Shown in pieces: positions 12,512-20,789 of a DNA stretch of 23,358 nt. The position numbers were made by a program, and so were the translations under genes. Every line of letters starts with the position of its first letter. The first letter of the stretch is position 1. Origin of the DNA: an uncultured bacterium (GTDB lineage: Bacteria; Actinomycetota; UBA4738; HRBIN12); assembly GCA_937881155.1 (NCBI GenBank), contig CALGFI010000168.1, forward strand, positions 1-23,358. Direction: 5' to 3'. The notes under the pieces are model-generated. The model was not told the DNA's origin. It did no database searches and worked only from the letters and a program-made list of their open reading frames with translations.

Positions 12512-14883
12512 AGATCTTCGTGCCGTGGCTGCGCGATCTCTGTCCGACGGAGCTCGACGCCGAGGAGCTCGCGGAGCTTCTCACCAGCAAGGGCGCCGAG
12601 GTCGAATCGATCGACCGGCCCTGGCGGGGGCTTTCCGGCGTGGTCGTCGCGCGCGTCGTCGAGGTGCGCGACCACCCCAACAGCGACACGCTCTGCGTGG
12701 CGCGCGTGCAGACCGGCTCCGGAGAGCTCGAGGTCGTCGTGGGCGTCCGGAACATGCAGCCGGGCGATCTGGTGCCGCTCGCGCCGCCGGGGTCACGGGT
12801 GCCGGCGCTGCCCCAGCCGCTGGGGGCACGAGAGATCCGCGGTGTCCTGTCGAACGGAATGCTGTGCGCTCCGGACGAGCTTGCCATCTCGCCGTCACAC
12901 GATGGAATCCTGATCCTGCCGGCGGACCTCGAGCCCGGGGCGGACGTCGCGGCGACGTTCGGCCTCTCCGGTGAGGTCCTCGACGTCGAGGTCACGCCGA
13001 ATCGCGGGGACCTTCTCTCGGTGATCGGGGTCGCCAGGGAGGTCGCGGCGGCGACGGGTACGCCGCTCGTCGCGCCGAACGTGCGCGTCGACGAGGCCGA
13101 CGAAACCGTCGAGGGCGTAGCGACCATCGAGATCGACGACCTCGACCGGTGCCCGCGGTATCGCGCGCGGATCCTGCGCGACGTTCGGCACGTCACCGCG
13201 CCGATCGCCGCGCAAGCACGTCTCACCGCATCCGGAATGCGGCCGATCTCTGCGGCGGTCGACGCGACGAACTACGCGATGCTCGAGATCGGACAGCCGC
13301 TCCACCCGTTCGACCTGTCACTGCTGAAGGGACCGGGCATCGTGGTCCGTCGGGCGAAGCAGGGCGAACGCATGATCACCCTCGACGGCGTCGAGCGGAC
13401 GTTCACCGACGACGACCTGTTGATCTGCGACGCGGAGCGTCCGGTCGGCGTAGGTGGCGTGATGGGAGGCGAGCTCGCGGAGATCTCGCCCTCGACGACC
13501 GACGTCCTGCTCGAAGCCGCTTCGTTCCAGCGTGAGGGGATCCAGCGGACGAGACGCCGCCTCGCGCTCTCGACGGAGGCGTCGACGCGGTTCGAGCGAG
13601 GCGTCGATCCCGAGGCCGTGGTGACGGGAGGGGACCGTGCATGCCGGCTGATGGTCGAGTGGTGCGACGCCTCGGTGCTCCGCGGAGCGCTCGACGTCGG
13701 CGACCCGCCAAGACGGCGATGGGTCTCGATGCGGGCGTCCCGCTCGTCGGCGATCATCGGCTACGGGGTCTCCGTGTCCGACGCCGAGGCCGTTTTCGAT
13801 CGGCTCGGCATGGCGCACGAACGAGCGGACGAGGACACGATCCGCGTCGAGGCGCCCGGGTACCGCTTCGACCTGGAACGCGAGGTCGATCTCATCGAAG
13901 AGGTCGTGCGCGTACAGGGGTACGACCGCGTCGGCTCGACGCTTCCGGCGATCAGGCAGCCGGGCGGCGTTCCCGAGCGGTACGCGTTCGTCGATCGGAT
14001 CCGTATCGCGATGACCCGCGCCGGGCTTCGCGAGGTACGCCTGATGCCGTTCCTCTCCGACAAGGAGCTCCGGCTGTTCGGAGGCGGAGACGCCGTTCGG
14101 ATCACCAACCCCTTGCAGGCGGATGACGGGCTGCTGAGAACGCAGCTCCTCCCGGGACTGCTTCGGGTTGCCAGGCGGAACACGTACCGCCAGGTGCGGC
14201 AGGTGGCGATCTTCGAGGTGAGCCCGCGCTTCCGCCTCGTCTCAGGCGCGGTGGACGAACGGCGGAGCGTCGCGTTCGTGATGACCGGAAGCGCCGACGA
14301 GTCATGGCACACCGCGCGGCGCGAGTTCGACGTCTTCGACGCGAAGGGCGTCGTCGAGGAGCTGCTTGCTGCGGTCGGCGTGGCGTGGACGGCGGGTGAC
14401 CGAGCGGGTGCTCCATTCCATCCGGGCAGGTCCGCGTACGTCGTTGCCGGCTCGAAGACGGTCGGCGTGTTCGGCGAGCTGCACCCGTCGGTCGCGGCCG
14501 CGTTCGATCTCACCGGGCGGGTCGCTGTCGGTGAGCTCGACGTCGATGCGATCGCCGATCGCGCGAGGGACATGCCTCAGGTGAGCGACGTGCCGCGCTT
14601 CCCGCCGGTGCGCCGCGACCTGGCGTTCGTCGTCGACGCTTCGACGCAAGCCGCCCGGTTGCACGCGGCGCTCGAGGAAGCCGGCGGCGACCTCGTCGAC
14701 TCGGTCGTCCTGTTTGACGTGCACGCGGGGCCGCCGCTGCCCGACGGCAAGAAGAGCCTGGCCTTCTCGGTCGACCTTCGGGCGTCGGATCGGACCCTCA
14801 CCGACGCCGAAGCCAACGACGTCGTCGCCGCGATCGCCGAGCGGCTGGCGCGCGATTTCGGCGCCGAACTGCGCTCGTCGTAG
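12508..14883 (+). CDS. pheT: Phenylalanyl-tRNA synthetase beta subunit
   Basis: At 791 residues this is a standard-length PheT. In order: an N-terminal segment (KIFVPWLRDLCPTELDAEEL); an EMAP/OB-fold tRNA-binding domain at about 40-150 (VVVARVVEVRDHPNSDTL, VVVGVRNMQPGDLVP, LSNGMLCAPDEL); the VTPNRGDLLSVIGVAREVA linker; the B3/B4 editing domain at about 200-380 (CPRYRARIL, MRPISAAVDATNYAMLEIGQPLHPFD); B5; a catalytic-like core (GLREVRLMPFLS, ITNPLQADDGLLRTQLLPGLL); and the C-terminal FDX-ACB anticodon-binding domain at about 690-791 (FPPVRRDLAFVVD). The GTG start at 12508 overlaps the pheS stop by 4 nt, replacing much longer open-frame starts inside pheS. Confidence 0.97.
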   Translation: MKIFVPWLRDLCPTELDAEELAELLTSKGAEVESIDRPWRGLSGVVVARVVEVRDHPNSDTLCVARVQTGSGELEVVVGVRNMQPGDLVPLAPPGSRVPALPQPLGAREIRGVLSNGMLCAPDELAISPSHDGILILPADLEPGADVAATFGLSGEVLDVEVTPNRGDLLSVIGVAREVAAATGTPLVAPNVRVDEADETVEGVATIEIDDLDRCPRYRARILRDVRHVTAPIAAQARLTASGMRPISAAVDATNYAMLEIGQPLHPFDLSLLKGPGIVVRRAKQGERMITLDGVERTFTDDDLLICDAERPVGVGGVMGGELAEISPSTTDVLLEAASFQREGIQRTRRRLALSTEASTRFERGVDPEAVVTGGDRACRLMVEWCDASVLRGALDVGDPPRRRWVSMRASRSSAIIGYGVSVSDAEAVFDRLGMAHERADEDTIRVEAPGYRFDLEREVDLIEEVVRVQGYDRVGSTLPAIRQPGGVPERYAFVDRIRIAMTRAGLREVRLMPFLSDKELRLFGGGDAVRITNPLQADDGLLRTQLLPGLLRVARRNTYRQVRQVAIFEVSPRFRLVSGAVDERRSVAFVMTGSADESWHTARREFDVFDAKGVVEELLAAVGVAWTAGDRAGAPFHPGRSAYVVAGSKTVGVFGELHPSVAAAFDLTGRVAVGELDVDAIADRARDMPQVSDVPRFPPVRRDLAFVVDASTQAARLHAALEEAGGDLVDSVVLFDVHAGPPLPDGKKSLAFSVDLRASDRTLTDAEANDVVAAIAERLARDFGAELRSS

Positions 14884-14914
14884 CCCGTCCGAGCGGCGGA
14901 AACCGGCCCGGGCA

Positions 14915-14920
14915 TAGACT
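14915..14920 (+). promoter_or_regulatory. argF: -10 element (TAGACT) for leaderless argF transcription
   Basis: TAGACT ends 6 nt before the argF ATG, so the first transcribed base should be at or next to the start codon. No ribosome-binding site is present between them, and no strong -35 is seen. Confidence 0.55.
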
Positions 14921-14926
14921 TGTCCG

Positions 14927-15847
14927 ATGGAACGCGACGTCCTGTCCGTCGATGACCTCTCATCCGAGGAGGTCACGCGCCTCCTCGACCTCTCCCAGAA
15001 GGTCAAGGCGCATCCGGGCGATTACGGCGAAGCGCTCAAGGGCCGCTCCGTCGCGCTGATCTTCGAGAAGCCGTCCACCCGGACACGCGTGTCGTTCGAG
15101 CTCGCCGTTGCCGCGACCGGAGGGCATGCCGTGACGCTTTCGGCATCCGAGCTGCAGCTCGGGCGGGGCGAGACGATCGAGGACACTGGCCGCGTCCTGT
15201 CGCGCTACGTCGACGCGATCGTCCTTCGCACGTTCGAGCAGGAGCGGCTCGAGGTACTCGCGCGCGCCGCGTCGGTTCCCGTGATCAACGCGCTCTCGGA
15301 CTTCGAGCACCCGTGCCAGTGCCTGGCAGACCTGCTCACGGTCCGCGAGGTCAAGGGCGAGCTCGCGGGTCGAACGCTGACGTTCCTCGGCGACGGCAAC
15401 AACGTCGCGCACTCGCTGCTGCTCGGCGGGGCGAAGACCGGCATGAACATTCGCGTCGCCACGCCGCGCGGGTTCGAGCCCATTCCGTTGATCGTCCAGC
15501 GCGCCACCGAGATCGCATCGGAGACCCGGGGGAGCGTCCTCACGACGCACGACGCACGTGAGGCGTGCGCGGGCGCCGACGTCCTGTACACGGACGTGTG
15601 GGCGAGCATGGGACAGGAGTCAGAGGCGAGCGAGCGAGCGCTGGTGTTCCAGGCGTATCAGCTCGACGCCGAGAAGGTGTCGCTGGGACGACCGGACGTC
15701 ACCGTGCTGCACTGCCTTCCCGCGCACCGCGGCCATGAGATCACCGCCGAGGTGATCGACGGTCCGCATTCGGCCGTGTGGGATCAGGCCGAGAACCGTC
15801 TGCACACGCAGAAGGCGCTGCTGCTCTGGCTCCTCGGCGCCGCCTGA
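14927..15847 (+). CDS. argF: Ornithine carbamoyltransferase
   Basis: The 306-residue enzyme makes citrulline from ornithine and carbamoyl phosphate in arginine synthesis. The carbamoyl-phosphate loop EKPSTRTRVSFE (STRTR at 50-54), HPCQ (128-131), the ornithine-binding DVWASMG (223-229) and the catalytic Cys segment HCLPAHRG (262-269) are all present and distinguish it from aspartate carbamoyltransferase. It stands alone here: the argCJBD genes that precede argF in mycobacteria and streptomycetes are missing from this spot. It starts at a leaderless-looking ATG after TAGACT and is followed by polX after 13 nt, so the two are probably on one transcript. Confidence 0.97.
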   Translation: MERDVLSVDDLSSEEVTRLLDLSQKVKAHPGDYGEALKGRSVALIFEKPSTRTRVSFELAVAATGGHAVTLSASELQLGRGETIEDTGRVLSRYVDAIVLRTFEQERLEVLARAASVPVINALSDFEHPCQCLADLLTVREVKGELAGRTLTFLGDGNNVAHSLLLGGAKTGMNIRVATPRGFEPIPLIVQRATEIASETRGSVLTTHDAREACAGADVLYTDVWASMGQESEASERALVFQAYQLDAEKVSLGRPDVTVLHCLPAHRGHEITAEVIDGPHSAVWDQAENRLHTQKALLLWLLGAA

Positions 15848-15860
15848 ACGAGGGCTGACG

Positions 15861-17582
15861 GTGCCGCGCGCGAACGACGCGGTCGAGGCCGTGCTCCTGG
15901 AGTACGCCGACCTGCTCGCGATCCTGTCCGAGGACAGGTTCAAGCCGCGTTCGTACGAGAAGGCCGCGCGCGCCGTCGGCGGGTACCACGCCGACATCGG
16001 GACGCTCGAGCCCGCTGAGATCCTGAAGATCCCCAACGTCGGCAAGTCGATCGCCGAGAAGATCCAGGAGTTCCTGCGCGAGGGCACGATCGAGACGCTC
16101 GAGAGCCTCCGCGCGAAGATCCCGCCGGGCGTTCGGGACATCATCGCCGTCCCCGGCGTGGGACCGAAGAAGGCCATGATCCTGTACCAGGACCTGGGCA
16201 TCGCGAACATCGACGACCTTCGCGCGGCCGTCGAGAGCGGCCGGATCGCCGAGCTGAAGGGGTTCGGCGCCCGGACCGAGTCGAACATCCGTCGTGGCCT
16301 CGAGCGGCTCCAGCAGCAGACCGGTCGCGCCCTCGCCTCCGTCGCCATGGACCTCGCGGAGGACTTCATCGAGCGCATCCGCTCGAACGTCGACGTCGAG
16401 CGGATCGACTACGCGGGATCACTCCGCAGGATGGTCGAGACGATCGGCGACGTCGATCTCCTCGTGGCGAGCGACGACCCGGTGCCGGTGATGGATGCCT
16501 TCACCGGCATCGACATCGTCGAACGCGTTCTCGCCAAGGGCGAGGCCAAGTCGAGCGTGCTGACGCGGCAGGGGCTCCAGGTCGACCTCCGCGTGGTCCC
16601 CGCTGAGGCGTGGGGCGCCGCGATGATCTACTTCACCGGGTCCAAGGCGCACAACATCCGCATCCGCGAGATGGCCGTTCGCAAGGGCCTGAAGCTGAAC
16701 GAGTACGGGCTGTTCGACGCGAAGTCCGGCACGCTGATCGTCGCCCAGACGGAGCAGGAGGTGTACGAGCGACTCGGCCTCCCGTGGATCCCTCCGACGA
16801 TGCGCGAGGACCGGGGCGAGGTCGAGGCCGCACTCGACGGTTCCCTCCCTGACGTTCTGACGCAGAAGCAGCTTCGCGGAGACCTCCATACCCACACGAA
16901 CCTGACCGATGGGCTTGCGTCTCTCGAGCAGATGCTCGAGACGGCCTCAGCGATGAAGTACGCGTACTACGCGGTCACCGATCATGCGCCGAACCTGTTC
17001 ATGCAGCGGATGACGGACGAGAAGATGCTCGCCCAACGCGAGCGGCTGCGAAAGCTCCAGCCCAAGTACCCGAGGATGACCTTGCTGCACGGTACGGAGC
17101 TGAACATCGACCCCGAGGGCAATGTCGACTGGGGACCCGAGTTCCTCGACGGGTTCGACGTGCGCGTCGCGTCCGTGCACTCGATGTTCGGACAGTCGAA
17201 GGACGAGATGACCAGGCGCATCGTCCGGGCGATGGAGAACCCGTACGTGAACGTGATCGGCCACCCCACCACGCGCAAGATCAACCAGCGACAGCCCGTC
17301 GAGTTCGATCTCGACGAGGTCTTCGCGGCCGCCGCCCGGACGGGGACGGCGCTCGAGGTGAACGCCTACCCCGACCGGCTCGATCTCAAGGACGAGCACA
17401 TCGTGTGGGCGAAGCGCTACGGCGTGAAGTTCGCCGTGGACACGGACTCACACGCGACCACGCACCTCGACCACATGAGGTATGGCGTCGCCATGGCGCA
17501 GCGCGGGTGGCTGACGAAGGACGACGTGATCAACGCGTGGCCGCTCGGCAAGTTGCGGACGTTCCTGCGGAAGGGCCGGTGA
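15861..17582 (+). CDS. polX: DNA polymerase X family protein with PHP domain
   Basis: The 573-residue protein is a bacterial PolX, a gap-filling repair polymerase with a phosphoesterase/nuclease domain. The N-terminal 8-kDa-like domain has helix-hairpin-helix motifs PNVGKSIAEKIQEFL (about 58-72) and PGVGPKKAMILY (about 96-107). The palm shows GSLRRMVETIGDVDLL (from about 186, two catalytic Asp), LQVDLRVV (third Asp) and YFTGSKAHNIRIREMA. The PHP domain begins at about 341 with DLHTHTNLTDG and continues with AVTDHAP, HGTELNID, ASVHSMFG, VIGHPT and VDTDSHATTHLD, so its metal-binding residues look complete. Start GTG 15861 has GAGGG 6 nt upstream. The stop overlaps the mpg start in GTGA, pairing two repair enzymes. 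Confidence 0.96.
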   Translation: MPRANDAVEAVLLEYADLLAILSEDRFKPRSYEKAARAVGGYHADIGTLEPAEILKIPNVGKSIAEKIQEFLREGTIETLESLRAKIPPGVRDIIAVPGVGPKKAMILYQDLGIANIDDLRAAVESGRIAELKGFGARTESNIRRGLERLQQQTGRALASVAMDLAEDFIERIRSNVDVERIDYAGSLRRMVETIGDVDLLVASDDPVPVMDAFTGIDIVERVLAKGEAKSSVLTRQGLQVDLRVVPAEAWGAAMIYFTGSKAHNIRIREMAVRKGLKLNEYGLFDAKSGTLIVAQTEQEVYERLGLPWIPPTMREDRGEVEAALDGSLPDVLTQKQLRGDLHTHTNLTDGLASLEQMLETASAMKYAYYAVTDHAPNLFMQRMTDEKMLAQRERLRKLQPKYPRMTLLHGTELNIDPEGNVDWGPEFLDGFDVRVASVHSMFGQSKDEMTRRIVRAMENPYVNVIGHPTTRKINQRQPVEFDLDEVFAAAARTGTALEVNAYPDRLDLKDEHIVWAKRYGVKFAVDTDSHATTHLDHMRYGVAMAQRGWLTKDDVINAWPLGKLRTFLRKGR

Positions 17583-18211
17583 GGCTCGGCGGCAGATTGC
17601 CGCGATCGTTCTTCGCGCGGCCGTCGACGGAGGTGGCGCCCGACCTGCTCGGGCGGGTCCTCGTCCGAGTCCTTCCCGACGGGAAGCGTCTCGCCGCACG
17701 CTTGGTCGAGGTCGAGGCGTACGGGCCGAACGACCCCGCGAGCCACGCGTTCAGCGGTCCGACGCCGCGTAACGTGGTGATGTTTGGCCCGCCAGGCCAC
17801 CTGTACGTGTACTTCACCTACGGGATGCACTTCTGCTCGAACGTCGTCACCGGCGCCAACGGCGTAGGAAGCGCCGTGCTCCTCCGCGCCGCCGAACCGC
17901 TCGAGGGCGTCGACGAGATGGCGGTGCGCCGCGGCGTCGACGCGCCGACATTGCTCTGCTCCGGCCCTGGACGGCTGACGCAGGCGCTGGACATCTCGCG
18001 GCCGGAGAACGGCGTCGATCTCGTTCGAGAAGTTTCGGTGCAGCTCCGGATGGGCGATCCCGTTGCACCCCGATCGATCGCACGGAGCACGCGCGTCGGC
18101 GTGAACGTCGGGACGGAACGCCGGTGGCGCTTCTACGAGGCGGGTAGCGCATTCGTTTCTCGAGGGCGACCGTCGGTGCCGGAAGCGGTCAGGGGTTCGC
18201 GTAGATCGTGA
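17579..18211 (+). CDS. mpg: 3-methyladenine DNA glycosylase (AAG/MPG family)
   Basis: The 210-residue enzyme should excise alkylated and deaminated purines in base-excision repair. The family core is clear: LVEVEAYGPNDPASHAFSGP (catalytic Glu in VEAY), TPRNVVMFGPPGHLYVYFTYG with the intercalating/active-site Tyr pair, and NVVTGANGVGSAVLLRAAEP. The start is GTG 17579, overlapping the polX stop by 4 nt, so the glycosylase and the gap-filling polymerase are translationally linked. Its 3' end runs 23 nt into the convergent penicillin-binding protein gene. In mycobacteria mpg also lies just before tyrS, and here only the minus-strand gene separates them. Confidence 0.94.
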   Translation: MRLGGRLPRSFFARPSTEVAPDLLGRVLVRVLPDGKRLAARLVEVEAYGPNDPASHAFSGPTPRNVVMFGPPGHLYVYFTYGMHFCSNVVTGANGVGSAVLLRAAEPLEGVDEMAVRRGVDAPTLLCSGPGRLTQALDISRPENGVDLVREVSVQLRMGDPVAPRSIARSTRVGVNVGTERRWRFYEAGSAFVSRGRPSVPEAVRGSRRS

Positions 18212-20711
18212 CGGTCGATCCCGAGGGGGCCTCGCCGGTCGGCGACTGCGCCCAGACGACGCCCGGGCGCGCGTCGCACCCGGGGTCGCATCGCTCGCGC
18301 ACGACCGCTACCTCGAAGCCGTCCTGACGAAGCCTGGCCGACGCCGCGCCTTCCTGCGTGCCGACGACGTTCGGGACCTCAACCGTCTCGGGCTGGGGAT
18401 CTCCGCGTTCGACCGTGATCGTCACGGTTCCGGTCTGGACCAGGCGGCCGCCGCCCGCCGGCTCCTGACCGACCACTGTGCCCTCCGACTGGTTCGACCC
18501 GTCGGTGTACTCGACGGCGACGTTGAATCCGGAGCCGCGTAACGTCGAGATCGCCGCGTCCTTCTGCAGACCGATGACCGCGGGGATCACGAGCTGCTGG
18601 TACGAGTCCGGCTCGTCGCAGACCTGCATCTCCGGCTCCGAACCCGCCGCGTACTGCACCGTGTCGACCACCTGCGGCGGTGTGTACTCGTTGGCGAGAC
18701 ACCCGCGCGAGACGTCGACGCGTAACGTGACGTAGTTCACCACGGGCGCGATGGGGAACTCCCGTTTGGGCATGTTCGCCGTCGCGGCGACCATGAACGC
18801 GCGCCAGATCAGCGCGGGCCACGTTCCGCCGTACACGATCGAGATGCGCACGTTGCCGCAGCACATCGGGATCTGCCCCTGGGGGAACCCGACCCACACG
18901 GCCGTGGTGAGTTGCGGAACCGCGCCGACGAACCAGGCGTCGCTCGCGTTCTGCGCGGTCCCGGTCTTGCCGAACTGCGGCCGCCCGATGTTCGCGGCGG
19001 TGCCGGTCCCCGACGTCACGGTTCCCTTCAGGATGTCGACGGCCTCTTGCGCGATCGCGGGCTCGACGGCTTCCCGCGGGTTCGGGCGGGCGTGGTAGAG
19101 ACGCTCGCCGTCGCGCGTCGTGATCGAGATCACCGGAGTCGGCTGCACGTGCAGTCCGGTGTACGCGAGGGTCCCGAATCCCGAGGCCATCTCGAGCGTG
19201 CTGACCTCGTTCACGCCGAGGACGGCCGACGGCACCGGCGCGAGCGGCGTATTCGGCTCCGTCGTCCGCGGACAGCACCGGATCCCCATGCGAACGGCCG
19301 CCTCGACGGTGCGCTCCGCGCCGACATACGCGTTGCCGCCGCCCATCTCCGCGAGCAGGTTCGCGTACGCGATGTTGACGGAGTTCCGCGTCGCGCTGTC
19401 GAGCGTGATCGTTCCGTACCCGCTGCCCTCCGCATTCTTGGGCCGCCAGAACGTGCCTTCGTGGAGCGGGATGCTCGCCGACGATCCGTTCAGCGTCGTG
19501 TTCCGCGTCAGGCCGCTCTCGAGCGCCGCGACGAGGGCGAACGGCTTGAACGCCGAGCCCGCCTGCCGCCCGGTGCTGCCTCCCGTGGCGAGGTTGATCC
19601 TGGCGAACCGATCACCGGCGTCCCAGTAATCACGACCGCCGACCATGGCGCGGACGTATCCGGTACGCGGGTCGAGCGCAGTGAGCGCTGAGTACGGATC
19701 ACTCGGGGACGTCAGGACGGACTCGATCGCGCGCTCCGCGGCCGCCTGCATCCGCGGATCCAACGTCGTGACGATCCGAAGACCGCCCTTGAACAGCAGG
19801 TTGTACCGCTCCTCCTGCGTCTCGCCGAAGCGAGGGTTCGACAGGAACCACTCCTTGACGTAGTCGAGGAAGTACGGCCCGATGAACGGCTTGCCGTCGT
19901 CCTCGTTCATGTTGAGCTCGACGCGAGCTCGCCGTGCCCGCTCGTAGTGGGCCGGGCCGATCATCTCCAGATCGAACATCCGCGTGAGAACCCGGTTCCG
20001 CCGGTTGCGGGCGCGACCCTCGTGCGTCACCGGGTCGTACGTCACCGGGGCCGCGATCATGCCGGCGAGGAGCGCCGATTCGCCGAGCGTCAGGTCCAGC
20101 GGCTCCTTGTCGAAGTAGGTGCGCGCCGCGGCCATGACGCCGTACGCGCCGTTGCCGAAGTAGATCGTGTTCAGATACTTCGTGAGGATCTGTTCCTTCG
20201 TGAATCGGTGCTCCATCTGCCAGGCGAGGTACGCCTCGTTGATCTTCCGGTTCAACGTGGTCTCGTCGCTCAGATAGACCTGCTTCACGAGCTGCTGAGT
20301 GATCGTGGACCCGCCCTCCACGACGCGGCCGCTCGTCGCGTCGACGTACGCAGCTCGAAGCACGGCACGGAGATCGAGGCCTGCGTGGTCGTAGAACCGC
20401 TGGTCCTCGATGGCGATGACGGCGTTGCGGACGACGTCGGGGATGCGCCGCGCGCGCACGACCACGCGGTCCTCGCCGGCGTGGAGCCGGGTGATCAGCT
20501 GGCCGTTCGAGGCATAGACGAACGAGGTCTGCGGCAGCTCGGCCGCTTCCTGGCGTGCCTCTCGCAACGTCGGGAGGTCGCAGGCCGTGGCGAGCAGTAG
20601 GACCAACAGCGCGGTCGCGCCGAACGTGACTCCCAACTGCCGGCTGTACCTCGAGACGACATACGCCCGGCGACGCCCACCGAACGGGGTCGTCCAGAAC
20701 GTGCCGGCCAT
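18189..20711 (-). CDS. Class A penicillin-binding protein with two PASTA domains
   Basis: This 840-residue bifunctional cell-wall enzyme polymerises and cross-links peptidoglycan outside the membrane. A short cytosolic tail precedes one membrane segment (about 27-45). The glycosyltransferase domain has catalytic E102 in EDQRFYDHAG, then GGSTITQQLVKQ (133-144) and KYLNTIYFGNGAYG. The transpeptidase domain has S386-x-x-K389 (GSAFKPF), S444-V-N and K582-TGT. Two PASTA domains (about 707-768 and 777-838), known to bind peptidoglycan fragments, end the protein. Extra-cytosolic cysteines are unusually many: C479-C480, C617-C618, C671, C698, C808 and C812. It is the only minus-strand gene, divergent from tyrS and overlapping mpg by 23 nt at its 3' end. 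Confidence 0.96.
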   Translation of the reverse strand: MAGTFWTTPFGGRRRAYVVSRYSRQLGVTFGATALLVLLLATACDLPTLREARQEAAELPQTSFVYASNGQLITRLHAGEDRVVVRARRIPDVVRNAVIAIEDQRFYDHAGLDLRAVLRAAYVDATSGRVVEGGSTITQQLVKQVYLSDETTLNRKINEAYLAWQMEHRFTKEQILTKYLNTIYFGNGAYGVMAAARTYFDKEPLDLTLGESALLAGMIAAPVTYDPVTHEGRARNRRNRVLTRMFDLEMIGPAHYERARRARVELNMNEDDGKPFIGPYFLDYVKEWFLSNPRFGETQEERYNLLFKGGLRIVTTLDPRMQAAAERAIESVLTSPSDPYSALTALDPRTGYVRAMVGGRDYWDAGDRFARINLATGGSTGRQAGSAFKPFALVAALESGLTRNTTLNGSSASIPLHEGTFWRPKNAEGSGYGTITLDSATRNSVNIAYANLLAEMGGGNAYVGAERTVEAAVRMGIRCCPRTTEPNTPLAPVPSAVLGVNEVSTLEMASGFGTLAYTGLHVQPTPVISITTRDGERLYHARPNPREAVEPAIAQEAVDILKGTVTSGTGTAANIGRPQFGKTGTAQNASDAWFVGAVPQLTTAVWVGFPQGQIPMCCGNVRISIVYGGTWPALIWRAFMVAATANMPKREFPIAPVVNYVTLRVDVSRGCLANEYTPPQVVDTVQYAAGSEPEMQVCDEPDSYQQLVIPAVIGLQKDAAISTLRGSGFNVAVEYTDGSNQSEGTVVGQEPAGGGRLVQTGTVTITVERGDPQPETVEVPNVVGTQEGAASARLRQDGFEVAVVRERCDPGCDARPGVVWAQSPTGEAPSGSTVTIYANP

Positions 20712-20750
20712 GGGACAGAAATCTTCCCACGGCGCGGAAGTTCACACTGC

Positions 20751-20756
20751 TAGCAT
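20751..20756 (+). promoter_or_regulatory. tyrS: Candidate -10 element (TAGCAT) of tyrS
   Basis: TAGCAT lies in the 78-bp gap between the divergent penicillin-binding protein gene and tyrS, inside the palindrome TGCTAGCA (20748-20755). It would start a message near 20763, 27 nt before the proposed tyrS GTG. No -35 is clear, and the minus-strand gene's promoter was not resolved. Confidence 0.45.
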
Positions 20757-20789
20757 CGCGACGCGCATAGGGGGGCGGGGGCCCAAGAA

